The translations under genes and the position numbers were made by a program. From Flectonema sp. DT1601 (taxonomy: Eukaryota > Euglenozoa > Diplonemea > Diplonemida > Diplonemidae): DNA of 64,000 bases. The stretch is from the NCBI GenBank assembly GCA_964019425.1, contig OZ025818.1:620001-684000 (forward strand), read 5' to 3'. The notes under the pieces are model-generated. The model had not been told where the DNA came from, searched no databases, and saw nothing but the letters and a program-made list of their open reading frames with translations. This document shows positions 20,862 to 32,457 of this stretch, one piece after another; positions within the stretch are counted from its first letter, which is position 1, and each line of letters starts with the position of its first letter.

Positions 20862-23800
20862 TTAGAGTTTGTCTAAGAAGTCTTTTAGAACAGAAACTTC
20901 TTTTGGAAGACCTTTGCGAGAACGAGTCTCCGAAATTGCATCTTCAATGAGCGCGTCAGGAATAGTGTTAAAATGTGAGAAGTGACATTGCATTGAAGTA
21001 CGACCAGATGAAACAGCACGGAGCTCTTGCGTTAGTCCAAACGATGATCTGACAGGTAAGTTACCAGTTAGTAAAACAGACGTCGAAGTGTGACATTCTT
21101 CAAATATCAATCCTCGTCTACGTGGAATAATCGAACGCACACTACCAGCATGCTCAACAGACGTGTTAAACTTCGCAGTGAAAACCGGTTCCAACAACGT
21201 GATCCCAGATGATAACATGGCTGCTGATACCGCCTTTCTCATAGTTGGTGTGATCTCAGCTGGTCCTCTGTGTGCTGAGTCGGTATGGATCATAGCGTCT
21301 TCGATGTTTACTCGTACGCCACTTACTTTCTCTCCACATAGAACACCGCAATTCATGATTTGCTTAAACCCTTCAATCAAATGATGAAGTACATCGTGAA
21401 GACCTGTGACACCGTAACTGTTATTACAAAGGATGTTATCACCAGCTTCCACCGGGTTGAAATATAAAACAGATTTTTCTTCCTTTATATTATCAACGTC
21501 GAATGGCTCAACTGTACAGTAAAGTCTGTTCAGTTTATTTGGAGATTTCGCGAGACAAGTGATTTCTGAGTTTCCGATTATAGTTTCCTTGTATGGGACA
21601 CTTGGTTGGGAGAACTCAATGCGAACACTGGAACCGACTCTGTCTTGAATTTGTTTTTGACACACTTCCAGATGGAGTTCACCAGCACCGACTAAAATGA
21701 CTTCATCTTTTGTGAATTGACATTTCACGAGAGGATCACAAGTATTCAACCACTTCACAGCTCTCACTACTGAAGTCTTAGCACTGCCTGCTGTGACAGA
21801 TGTTCCTTTCTCAGGCTTTGCTGTTACAGAAGTCGATACGACTGGTGTCAGGTCATGATGTAGAGGATTCAAGTTAAGTGATTGACCTGTAGTAATAGTG
21901 CATGTCTTAGCTGCGTCGCTATCAATGCCGTTCAACCCGAGTAATGATCCAGCAGAGCAGTTTGATGCAAGTCTGTCTTGTTTTGGTCCTCTCATCATCA
22001 TGAGTCCTTGGATTTTTGATTTTCGGTTCTTTTTGTGTTTTTTATCATCACGGTCGAGGTCTCCATCAAGTGAAGATACAACGACGTCGAGACCTGCCTT
22101 TACAGATCCTGAGAATACTCTGGCTAGTCCAAAGAAGTTCCAAGTTTTTTGTATTGGAATCATCTTTGACACATACATAACAAGTGGACCTGATGGATCA
22201 CAATCTCTAATGCTATTATACAATTCTGTTTCACTAACATCAGCCAATACAGATGCTCGGTATACTTGAGCTGTTTTCGGTGACGGTGCTGCCCTGTTTG
22301 CGACATCAATCAAAGCGTTTGCTGCAGGCAACAGTATTCTCATAATTCCATTAAAAGAGGATTCCTTCAACGCGACAGTAACCTTATCAGGCCAGTAGTA
22401 TGCGATGGCTGTTTGCTTCTGTTCGTCATTCTGTGCGTTTAGTATCGCGTAGATTTTATCAAGAATGAAATATGAAAATGATCTCTTAGTAGTATCAGAT
22501 TTCTTCTTCGTAAATTTCATAGTTGCTGTATCAATCAACCAATCAGGACTCCAGAGCTTAGTAGACAAGTTATCAATAGCCTTTTGAGTTATATGTTCAT
22601 CGTTTCCAGTCTTCCTACTATGTCTCTTAAGTATGAGAGTTGCGAATGCTTGAATGCTAAATCCCCATCCTTGTAAACCAGCAGTAAAACACGTATCACA
22701 ATTAATAGGTGATGGTGGTGTTCTGTATGAAGGAATGTCTTCATCGTCACTAAGAAACAATCCCCCGAGAGTTGAGATGGATTCGTACAGTCTCTGATAG
22801 ATGGCATCTGAATCGAGATGTAGTTGACAGAACATTCTGTCTAACTTATTAAGAACCGCACACGGTTTAACTTTCTCACGGATCACAGCTCTTATAACTG
22901 CTTCTGTCTGTACCTGCACACCTTCAATACAGTCTAAAACAATGAGAGCTCCATCGCTGACTCTGAGTGATGTCGTTACCTCACTAGAGAAATCAACGTG
23001 TCCAGGACAATCAATCAAATTAACAACAACTTGTTGATCATTAAATTCATATCCAAGAGTGACAGCAGCAGATTTTATTGTGATTCCTCTGTTTTTCTCA
23101 TCTTCTGAACTATCCATTGCACAGGTTGCTCCTTTACCTATCAACATTGCTTTTTCTAACAATACATCGCAGAGAGTTGTTTTTCCAGCGTCAACATGTG
23201 CGACAATTGCTAAATTACGAACTAAATTAGCAGCAGTGTCGCCAGATAATATGTCAGAGATTCCAGAATGTGATAAAGCCTTGACCTGACAATGTGATGT
23301 GCACGGTGAGAGTTCGACTATGGTTTCCTTCTTTGCGATAATCTCGTTGGGTAATTTGACTTCTTTCTTTACCTCCACAGTCGGTGGTCTCACAGTCGGT
23401 GGTGAACATGGAGCTTCTGACAACTGTTGAAGTGGTACGGCAATCTTTTTAGGAAGAGGTGCCTTCTTCACATCAACAGCCTTAGTCGGTGCAGGTTTTT
23501 CCTTCAACACGACAGCAGGTTTGATTTCTTCTACTTTTACTACTTTAGCTGCAACAGTCTTCTTTGGAATAGATTTCTTTGGTTCTGCGACCTTTGCTGT
23601 TTCAGTCTTCAGATCCTTCTTCTTTTCTGGAATTGCAGTGATTTTAGTTGGTAACGTCTTTGTTACTTTATTATCCGTCTTAGTTGACGGCTGCTTTCTT
23701 GGCTGTTCTACAGGTTTGCTCTCAGCTTTCTTTGGTAAAGGTTTTACTGCAGGAGTTACTTTAACAATCTTAGGAACAGGTTTCGGTATCGGTTTGGTTA

Positions 23801-24617
23801 CTTTGATTACTTCTGAAGTCTGTTTTGTAACAACTGGTTTACATGTTAGGAGGGCAGCAGTGAGTTCCTTCTTCAATCTGGCTGTAGTGGTCTTATGTTC
23901 AGCCTCAATACGAGCTGCAGTTTGCTTCATTTCAATTAGAAATTGTGAAATAGTTGACTCCAAGTCAGGCATACGTTTACGCTCTGCTACTCTTTGAAGC
24001 TCTTGTTTAAGAGCAAGCACATGATTGCTGCTTTCAGTTTCTGCTACAGAACTGTTGAGAGGTATTTCCTGTTGTCTTTGTTCTCTACCAACTCTTTTAC
24101 CTTCACTGTACTTAAGTGATGCAGGGGCAGAGCTCCAGCGTGGTTGTCGCTTTACGTCTTTTCTCGGTGTAGTTGCTTCTTCTTTTACTGCATGAGATTG
24201 ACACTCTGCTATCGCTTCCATTATATTACAAGCAGTCGGACTATTTACTGGTACTAGTTTATAACCTTGTGTAGTTTGATCTTTTACGTATCCCATATCA
24301 AGGAGGTGAGTTATCTTATTTTTAAGACGTTTTCGACGAAGTCTTCTTGACTGAGATTTTGTTACGCCGACTGCTTCATCTGTAAGCTGTTGAGGGATAG
24401 GCATCTGCACTGGTGGTAGTGACTGAACCATACCGTAAGGAGTATGGCTATATTTCGTTTCTTCAGGTATAAATACTCCCGGTTGTGAAACCATACCCAC
24501 TCCCTCATAATGAATAACTCCCTCTTCCGCTGCTTTCATCCAAAGCTGACGTTCTGCTTCTTCCAGTTCTAAGCGAAGCCTCTCTACAATACTTTGCATT
24601 CCCAACAGGGAAGTCAT
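20862..24617 (-). CDS. Elongation factor 2 paralogue with a long basic N-terminal extension, 1,251 aa
   Basis: Single exon, ATG at 24617. The last ~785 residues follow EF-2 through all domains. The P-loop AHVDAGKTT (~472-480), switch I region NRGITIKS, G3 DCPGHVDFSSEVT, G4 NKLD (~590), the domain II landmark KLWSPDWLIDTATMKF, and the C-terminal end KDFLDKL are all seen. EF-2 proper has AHVDHGKST and about 840 residues. The modified His of EF-2 lies in a FDHW context; here a His remains but reads FSHF, so diphthamide formation is uncertain. The domain IV tip reads AHRGPAEITPT instead of the EF-2 AIHRGGGQIIPT. The first ~465 residues are a coiled coil, a basic SRRLRRKRLKNK patch and a Lys/Pro/Ala-rich tail with no recognised domain. 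This is probably not the general translocase but a ribosome-associated GTPase. EFL1/Ria1 is less likely because domain II sequences match EF-2. Confidence 0.88.
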   Translation of the reverse strand: MTSLLGMQSIVERLRLELEEAERQLWMKAAEEGVIHYEGVGMVSQPGVFIPEETKYSHTPYGMVQSLPPVQMPIPQQLTDEAVGVTKSQSRRLRRKRLKNKITHLLDMGYVKDQTTQGYKLVPVNSPTACNIMEAIAECQSHAVKEEATTPRKDVKRQPRWSSAPASLKYSEGKRVGREQRQQEIPLNSSVAETESSNHVLALKQELQRVAERKRMPDLESTISQFLIEMKQTAARIEAEHKTTTARLKKELTAALLTCKPVVTKQTSEVIKVTKPIPKPVPKIVKVTPAVKPLPKKAESKPVEQPRKQPSTKTDNKVTKTLPTKITAIPEKKKDLKTETAKVAEPKKSIPKKTVAAKVVKVEEIKPAVVLKEKPAPTKAVDVKKAPLPKKIAVPLQQLSEAPCSPPTVRPPTVEVKKEVKLPNEIIAKKETIVELSPCTSHCQVKALSHSGISDILSGDTAANLVRNLAIVAHVDAGKTTLCDVLLEKAMLIGKGATCAMDSSEDEKNRGITIKSAAVTLGYEFNDQQVVVNLIDCPGHVDFSSEVTTSLRVSDGALIVLDCIEGVQVQTEAVIRAVIREKVKPCAVLNKLDRMFCQLHLDSDAIYQRLYESISTLGGLFLSDDEDIPSYRTPPSPINCDTCFTAGLQGWGFSIQAFATLILKRHSRKTGNDEHITQKAIDNLSTKLWSPDWLIDTATMKFTKKKSDTTKRSFSYFILDKIYAILNAQNDEQKQTAIAYYWPDKVTVALKESSFNGIMRILLPAANALIDVANRAAPSPKTAQVYRASVLADVSETELYNSIRDCDPSGPLVMYVSKMIPIQKTWNFFGLARVFSGSVKAGLDVVVSSLDGDLDRDDKKHKKNRKSKIQGLMMMRGPKQDRLASNCSAGSLLGLNGIDSDAAKTCTITTGQSLNLNPLHHDLTPVVSTSVTAKPEKGTSVTAGSAKTSVVRAVKWLNTCDPLVKCQFTKDEVILVGAGELHLEVCQKQIQDRVGSSVRIEFSQPSVPYKETIIGNSEITCLAKSPNKLNRLYCTVEPFDVDNIKEEKSVLYFNPVEAGDNILCNNSYGVTGLHDVLHHLIEGFKQIMNCGVLCGEKVSGVRVNIEDAMIHTDSAHRGPAEITPTMRKAVSAAMLSSGITLLEPVFTAKFNTSVEHAGSVRSIIPRRRGLIFEECHTSTSVLLTGNLPVRSSFGLTQELRAVSSGRTSMQCHFSHFNTIPDALIEDAISETRSRKGLPKEVSVLKDFLDKL

Positions 24618-25200
24618 GCTGAATGCGTTTTACTGAGTAGTAGTTAATATGATATAAAAAAAATACACTAAATCATTTATGTTTGGTAGTGTTCAAATCC
24701 TTTGTAACATCTTTCTTATCGATTGTGGTTCTCCTTTTTTAAAAAAATTAATTTTTTTTTTTTTAATTTTAAAAAAAAGAATGAAAGAAAAAGGGGTAAA
24801 TACTTTCTTTGCATTCACAGAATCAGACTTTAAAAAAAATAGTACCAACACATCATATTATGCAGATCACGTGGTTTGTGTTGTTTTTTTACTGTTTTGC
24901 ATCCGAGGCAATAGATAGAGAGTAAAGAAGGGACATTTATTATTTTTTTTTTTTTTTCCATTATTATTTTAAAACCCTTCTTGTGCCTAATCTCTCACGA
25001 CGAACATAACTCACGTGAGAGAAAGAAAAAAAAAAACAAAAAAGGAGGAGAAAAACTAATTGTGTTAAAAATTCGTTTTGGTTAGTTTCAGTATTAAAAA
25101 AAAGGAACAGAAGCCTGAGAAGGGAAAGAAAAAAAAAGAAAGTGGGGGGGGGGGGGCTTTGGAGCAGAAAAAAAAAACTCAAAGTCAACTTCCCTTATCA
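24618..25200. other. Intergenic, no gene seen
   Basis: About 580 bp, A/T-rich, with a G run at 25144-25156 and T runs near 24942-24957. A CTCAG 3' splice-site-like sequence lies 18 nt before the EF-2 paralogue ATG. Confidence 0.6.
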
Positions 25201-25861
25201 TTAATCTTCCTCAGGCAATGCTGTGAAGGTTAGTGTGAATGCTGCCGAAGCTTTAGAATTTTGGGCCATCTCTCCTGCATCGTCCTCGCTGTTATTTTTT
25301 ATTTTTATTTTCCCCATTCCCTCCCTTCTTTATAACAACAAAAAAAAAAAAAAAAAAATGCATACGTGAGGATTGCACTGTTATTGTACTTGGCTATCCT
25401 ACAACCGACAAGGGGTGCGAGACCCTTCTTATCGGCTATTGAATTCGGATTGACACCGTCAAGCACAAGAACTAACTCATCGTCATGTTCAAAAGCGTCC
25501 AATCCGATACCAATACCAACACCTGGTTCTTTTTTAATTTCCACAACCAACTCCTCTCCATGCTGAGGTGGTTTCAATGAAATTTTCTTTTCAGGTTTCG
25601 ATAATGATAACACCTTTCCAGGTCCTTTTGACTTTTTACCTGCTGGCTTACCTGCTGGTTTTGAAGGTTTGTTTACAGCTTTAGGTGATGCTTCCTTCTT
25701 CTTTACAACTTGCTTTGTAGGGTCTTCATGTGACGGTTTTTTTTTTTCTTGAAGTTTTTCTTGAGCCTCAGCTACGCGAGCTTCTATTAAATCTTTGTAG
25801 TCGGCAATGTTTCCGTTGAACTGTTTTGTTATTATGGTTAGGTGTTGGATTCGATTTTTAA

Positions 25862-25893
<32 letters not shown>

Positions 25894-27568
25894 AATTTCA
25901 TACCTTGGTAACTCTGTTATTATCGCAAATCCAAATTTCTGAAGCAACTTGAGCGATTAACCTCATGTCGTGAGAAACTAGAATGACAGCACCTTCAAAA
26001 TCATTGAGTGCTTCTGCCAAAGCATCAATCGAATCCATGTCTAAATGGTTGGTTGGTTCATCAAGTAGGAGAACATGAGGAGCACGTTGAGCCATCCATG
26101 CTAATACTACTCTGCTTTTTAATCCATCAGAAAGAGTTGAAATAGCTGACGTTTGGGAGGAACCAGTAATACCGAATCTACCTATCCAGGCTCTCATTGT
26201 TTCTGGTTCTTTGATTTCAGGGTATTCCTTTCTCATGTATTGTAACGGAGTGAGGTCCATGTCCAACTGATCAACAAAATGTTGATTAAATCTTGCTACT
26301 GTGCAGTGACCGTTCTTGGAAACGTATCCCTTTGTTGGTTCTAATTCTCCAGTAATTAGTTTTTGTAGTGTTGTTTTTCCTGCTCCGTTAGGACCTACGA
26401 GGCAGACGTGACTGTCCAGATCTATTCCAAATTCAACTTCTTCATATAAATAATTCTCTTGAGTCGGATATTTAAAATAAACATTTTCAAACTTTATCAC
26501 CGGTGGAGGTAAATAACCAGCATCTGGAAACATGAAAGAAACATTTGCATTCGTGTGCACTGCATCAGTTAGCCCTTTTCTAACCATCTTCGCAAGTGTT
26601 TTTTCTTTACTTTGAGCTTGCCGTGCTAATTTTTTAGATCCATGACCGAATCTTGCAATGTAGTCACGCATGCTCTTTATTTGTCCTTGTTCCCAGGCTC
26701 GTCTTTTTGCTTGATGCTCTTCACGTTCTTCGAGGGTGATGCAAAATTGATCATAATTTCCTGCATAATAATTTAGCTTACCAGCTCTCATTGATACGAT
26801 GTTTGTACAAATTGAATTCATGAAATCTTGTGAATGAGAAACCATAAATAAGATCCCTTTAAACCTACAGAGATAATGTTCAAGCCATACCACCGCTTCA
26901 ATGTCTAAGTGGTTGGTAGGTTCGTCTAATAACATTAATGAAGGACGAAGAAAGAGGACTTGAGCAAGAGCAATTCTCATCCTCCAACCTCCTGAATAAC
27001 TCTTACAAGGACGTGCTTGCATGGCTGCATCAAACCCAAGACCAAACAATATCCGAGATGCTCGAGCTTCTGCAGTTTCAGCCTCAAGTTCATCTAATCT
27101 CTCGTAGATGAGGTCAAGTCGATCGCCAACACCTTCGTCTTCTTCTTTACCTTGAAGGTCTTCTATCTCTTGTTCTAGTCTTGATCTCTCAGTGTCTACT
27201 TTCATAACGCAGTCTATAGCGGATTCATCAGTTGCCGGAACTTCGTGAGATAAATGAAAGTAATCCAATTTTGGAGGTAATTTCAGTTCTCCTTTTCCCA
27301 ACACATTCATCAGAGTGGATTTTCCACATCCATTCGGACCAACTAAACCATACCTCCTACCCTGGACTAGTTCTAGTTTTGTTTCTTGAAGAACGTGGTG
27401 TCCGTGGTAATTAATATCAAGCCGTTGAATTTTTACATTTCTCTCATTGTCGTCGTAATTTGGGGGAGCATAATTGCAGACAGCTCCCGTTGGTTGCAAT
27501 TTCTCGGAATCAACATCCGCTTCTTCCGTTGGGACTGGCGACTTCTTTGGCGCTTTCTTCTTCCCCAT
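25201..27568 (-). CDS. ABCF2/ARB1-type ABC ATPase with a C-terminal PDZ-like domain, 735 aa
   Basis: Soluble twin-cassette ATPase that in yeast (Arb1) and animals (ABCF2) acts in ribosome biogenesis. Exons are 27568-25904, 25820-25366 and 25288-25201 (introns 84 and 77 nt, donors GTATGA and GTATGC, both with poly(T) tracts). The first cassette has GPNGCGKST, the signature SYSGGWRMR and LMLLDEPTNHLD; the second has GPNGAGKTT, LSDGLKSR and VLLLDEPTNHLD. The end of the ABCF2 core is seen at VTK|FNGNIADYKDLI (residues 553-567). Human ABCF2 stops soon after this point. Here a Lys/Pro-rich linker (~575-640) leads to residues ~645-735, which fit a PDZ fold: GIGIGLDAF as carboxylate-binding loop, a GVNPNSIADKKGL...VGCRIAKYNN block and a final strand AAFTLTF before LPEED. 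Introns 1 and 2 bound the added part almost exactly. Confidence 0.93.
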
Positions 27569-27803
27569 ATCTTTTGGTCTGGTTCCTGATAAAACGATAA
27601 AAAAGTAATTCCAGTCTACTTAACAAAAAACGAAAAACATTAAATTAAACTAATACTGCACTAAAGGCAGGGATGTTGCAACACATAACAACTTTGTGTG
27701 TTAATTTCCTTTTTTTTTTTTTTTTGTTGTTGCTTGCCCTTCCTGTTGTACCCTTGCATTTCTGGTGACTAAGTAAGAATACGTAGGAATTGAACTTGGC
27801 ACT

Positions 27804-27839
<36 letters not shown>

Positions 27840-28329
27840 CCCTCAAATTCTTTTTTGTTGTTTTTTTGTTTTTTTCTGCTGTCTAACTCCAACAACCAAT
27901 AAAGAGGATATCTTTATTTATCATTAAGTTCCAACAATGAGAAATAATAAAAAAAAAAAAAAAAAAAAAAAATCGGCTTTTTTTTATCTTAAACTATACA
28001 GAAGAAATAGTAATATAACACTGTGATTGTTTTACATGTGCTTGCCAACGTTCTTTTTTTTTTTTTTTTTTTTTCGTTTTCTTACAATACTTTGCTCAAT
28101 CTGAAAATAAATTAGATTTTTAACACATCGAAAAACAAAATTTAAAAAAAAAAATTAAATCAACGCCAAGTAAACCATGGCTACGTACGTAAAAACGAAA
28201 AAAATAAATTGACCACGGTTGAAGTTTAACAAAGTTGTCGTTACTGAAAAAGGTCTTGTACTGGTCCCCCTTTGAAACAGGTAGACTCGGACAACAGAAG
28301 TCTTTTAAATAAATTTCAGAGTCTTGATA

Positions 28330-28363
<34 letters not shown>

Positions 28364-30616
28364 ATCCTTTTTTTTTTTCAACCAAAAAGACGTAAAAACA
28401 CAATAAATAGATAAAACAGCAATTTTTCTCTTTCTCTTTTTTTTTTTTTTTTTCCAATTCTTGCTGGAAAAAAAAAAAAAAAAAAAAAAGTATTCCGAGA
28501 CAACATGAAAGAGGACAGGGAAAGGGTTGGATTGAGAGAGAGGGAGGGATGGGAGGTCTTTGTAGCTCACAAATGGGAAAGAGAAACTTGATTGCATACT
28601 CGAAATAGACAAAGGTACACAAGTCACCCTATACTAAAAAAAAGTATTTTTTTTTTTTTTTTTTTTTTTTTTTCCTATCGCAATTTATTACTATTTATTC
28701 TTTTCGAGTTCAGGCGAATTACCCAAATAATTTCATTTAAATACTGAAGACAGGAATGCGGAGGCTAACCCGTCCCGAGAAGAAAGAAAGAAAAAAAAAA
28801 AAGCAACAGCAGCTTAAACTGACTGCATTATTTTTTTTTTTTTTTTCTCGCACGATTGTCAATTTAATTAAAAGAATGAAGAGGGGGAAGAAAAAAAGAA
28901 TAATTGAGAATGGTGCCAAATTTTTTTTTCCATAACAAAAAAAAACAACGTTAAGTTCATAACGACGAAGTAAAATGCGTTCTGTCGTTGGGAATGACAG
29001 ACAGAAGGGAAGTAGTTTCACCGAAGTACTGCACAAAACTGCAGTCATGTGCATAATCAAAATGATTACAGAGGCTTGGCAACATAAAAATAAAAATAAA
29101 AAAGTAACAAGAACTCTTTAAAAAAGAGATGAACAAATACGTGGTACGTAAGTAAGCCATAAAACATGACTACCGTTGGTGGTAAAGGAAATAAAAGTTT
29201 TTTTTTTTCTCGGAAATGAAAACGAACCGTATGGGCAGGTTTTGGGAAGCACCGTCCATTTTCTTTTCTTTTGAGCAACAAAAATAACAAAATGGGAGAG
29301 GCAGACCTTAAAGAAACAACTACCGAACAGAACCAACTGTGGCAGCGGTATTGCACTAATGACGTCGCAAGTAGGGAGGGGAGATCCTTTTCTAGATATG
29401 TATACATAACACAATAACATGATCTATGTAAGGGGAGTGGATGGTTCTTGTGAGGAACTCTTTCTTCCCACCTCCAGTTTTTTTTTTTTTTTTTTTTGAT
29501 CTGTTGACTTTTTTCTGAATAGTAATGGAGGTTGTGAAAAAATACAAATGTGATATGAAGCGACGAAGTAGCTGAAGCATTTATCGCCTCGCTTTCTTCC
29601 GTGTCGTTCCAAACCATAAATGTCGCTTTTTCACTCTTTGGCCCATCGATTGGGAGAGAGTCTTCCATTTTTTATTGTAATTGTTATTATTATAATTATA
29701 TTTCAGAGAGGAGTTAAGTCGCACTTTTTTTTTTTTTTTTTTTTCCCAAAGATTTTTCGTAGGACGACTATCTTTCGTTTTTTTCTTTTTTTTTTTTTTC
29801 TGTTAGCTAAAAAGGTAAAATTGTTTTTCCTTTTATTTGCCTTTTTGAGTCAGATTCGGCACTATTGTCACTGTTTTTTTTTTTTTTTTTTTAAAAAACA
29901 TAAATGAAACGCCATTCACTATGAGGAGAGCGTATTTTCGCTTCGAGCTCCCAGAAGAAAACAAAAAAAGAAAAAATGGGGAACATGACAAACACAAACT
30001 AGAATAGAAATGGGCTGCTGACAGTTAAGCAGGAACTCCATTTCAAAAAAAGAAAAAAAAAGGAACCCTAAGAAGTAACAATACTGACGAAGAAGGGGGA
30101 CAATCAGTTGACACTTAGCGCAACTCGCCGAGGAGCATTGCAACACAAGCAAGTAAGGAAGAAAGATAAATTAAAAAACTACAAAAAAAAGAAAAAAGAA
30201 CACAAAGTTAACTCTTTGTTGCGAGGCGTCAAACGTGATTGTTAAGGGAAAAATGTGAAGGATATATTAAGTGAGGGATATATATTTAATCATTACTTTT
30301 TTTTTTTTTTTTTTTTTTTCTCTTTTTCCCTTTCTGAGTTCACCTAAGGAAAAGAACCGTGTTTACCTCGAAACTGCATTTTTTTTTTTTTTTTTTTTAA
30401 AATTAAACAAACTCTCACATTAAATGACTGTAGCTGTATTACACGGAACCACCTTAACTTCTTTTCACACTATGGGAAGTACGTAATCACGAAACAAAAG
30501 AATGAGGAGGATAGGGGAGCAAAAAAACAAAAAAAAAACAAAAGCCACTCTCGCTGTTTTGCAACGAATTCACTGAAGAGTAAAAATGAGTTGTGAATTC
30601 GAGAATTGTGCAGCCA

Positions 30617-30647
<31 letters not shown>

Positions 30648-31537
30648 CAGTGCAATGCGAGTGGGGAGAATGATAGTTTCGACAAAAATGTAGAAATATA
30701 ACTTTAAAAAAGTACTCAAGAAAAAAACAATAAGTTTAACCGAGAAAAAAGTACGACAGAAGTTAAGTGCAATGCGGGGTTGAAGAATCATACGTGTACA
30801 TAACATGCATATTCTTAAGTTCATATGAAAACCTAACAACCGACTTATAGGTATCTCAAAGACGAGGGGTGAAAAAACACGAGATAGAAATAACTATCTC
30901 AAGGAAAAAAACAAAGAAACGGAAAAAAAAAAACGTAAAACGTGAGACGTCAACAGAATTAATCTGACCATAGCTACTACAAAAAAAAAAAAAAAAAGTA
31001 AAAAAAAAAATTTTTAAAAAAAATAAAACTGAAAAAATCCTTATATCAGAAAACTACTTTTATCGTTTTTTTTTTCTCAAAATACCTCACATAATCAGAG
31101 AGGAACATAAATTAAGTAGTATTTGTAGTTTTTTTTTTTTTTTTTTTTTTCCCTTTTGGGATTCATCTCCCTTCCCCAAAAGTTTTATTAATATTTCACT
31201 GAGACCTTTAAAGGGAATTAAGAATATATATCACCTTTTGAGATGAGTGTTGATTATTTTTTTTTTGTTTTTTTTTGTTTTTTTTTTCCCCTTACTGGCG
31301 CTTCACCGCGCTCATACTAAGTGGAACAACAACAATTAAAAAACAAAAACAAGAAAAAAAAAAAGAAAAAAAAAAAAAAAAGAAAGAAAGAAAATAGTTG
31401 ACATTCAATCAAAACGGCTTTGATTTTATCGTGAAAAGAGAGATAGGGGGCGATCTAGACAAGGTGTCCTTTATATAAATAAAAAAAAACTTTAGATGAA
31501 AAAGAAAAAAAAGAGAGATAAAGACTGGGCGATGCCA
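27569..31537. other. 4 kb intergenic region saturated with poly(dA:dT) runs
   Basis: The longest gene-free stretch here. It has many runs of 20-30 nt (for example T at 28332-28361, 28647-28672 and 30619-30647), TTTTG repeats near 31260, and degenerate ~25-bp direct repeats at 30652 and 30769 (TGCAATGCG). Islands of normal composition (28980-29060, 29200-29460, 29540-29660) hold ORFs such as one from 29668 (starts MEDSLPIDGPKSEKATFMVW), but they have no partner exons. It would contain the 3' flank of the giant gene and the promoter of the ABCF gene. Confidence 0.6.
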
Positions 31538-32423
31538 TTAAAGCATGTCGTCTATGTCTCCCAGTGGATTTTCTTTGTTCATCTTAACCTTGTCTTCTGC
31601 GTCTCCACCGTCGTTTACGAAATCTGGATCAATCAATCGTTCATCCAACTCAACATCTTCAAAATGAATATTATTTTTAATATCCTCCAGTTCACTCTTA
31701 TTCTTACGGTACCTATAGTACAATGCAACAAGCAGCAGTAAGCAGCAAAATAATAGAATACCAAATATAATTAAAAGTACTTTAAGGGTGCTATCGTCAC
31801 TTCCCTCTTGGATGTTATACAGCTTGACTGTTCCAGCACGAGTGACGCCTTCTTCAGGGATCTCAATCATGAACTCTGGTGTTCCACCAGTTCTATTGAG
31901 CCTTACAAAAGAATCACCCCCATCAACAGATATGCAAACATAGTGGGGTTCAAATCCTCTACTTCCTGCATCTGTAACAGTAAATTTATTGGATGGTAGT
32001 TTCTCTTTTTGTGGTCGTCCTCCATCAGACCATTTCTCAAGTCCACATCCCTCCGGATCCCCAGTAATAGCAACCAGTGGTACTTCTCCTCCTTGTAGAC
32101 TACTGCAAGTCTGATCAATAGTAATGTTGAAATCTTCCTTTTCAACAGCGTTGTCACCATGAACTTCAATATCATAGACGGTGTTTACTTCTCTAACAGG
32201 TAATGTAAAGAACAAACCACTTCCATCACTGAGAGGTAGAGATATACCGTCATGGCAAACGTAAACTTTGCTGTGCTTTTCAATAGGAGTGAATCTAATT
32301 TCTCCTGCTGCTTGCCATTGAGGTGTTTCACATGCTACTGGTCCTGTTTCTCCACGACACCAAATCTGTTTAAAAATTTTTTTTTTTTGAAAAATTTTTT
32401 ATTTTTATTTTTTGGTATTGTTC

Positions 32424-32457
<34 letters not shown>

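Noticed and set aside
29066-29668. 200-codon minus-strand ORF starting MEDSLPIDGPKSEK
   Set aside because: The first 35 residues look plausible, but it runs into poly(A/T) translations (K and F runs) and has no partner exon or homologue that I recognise.
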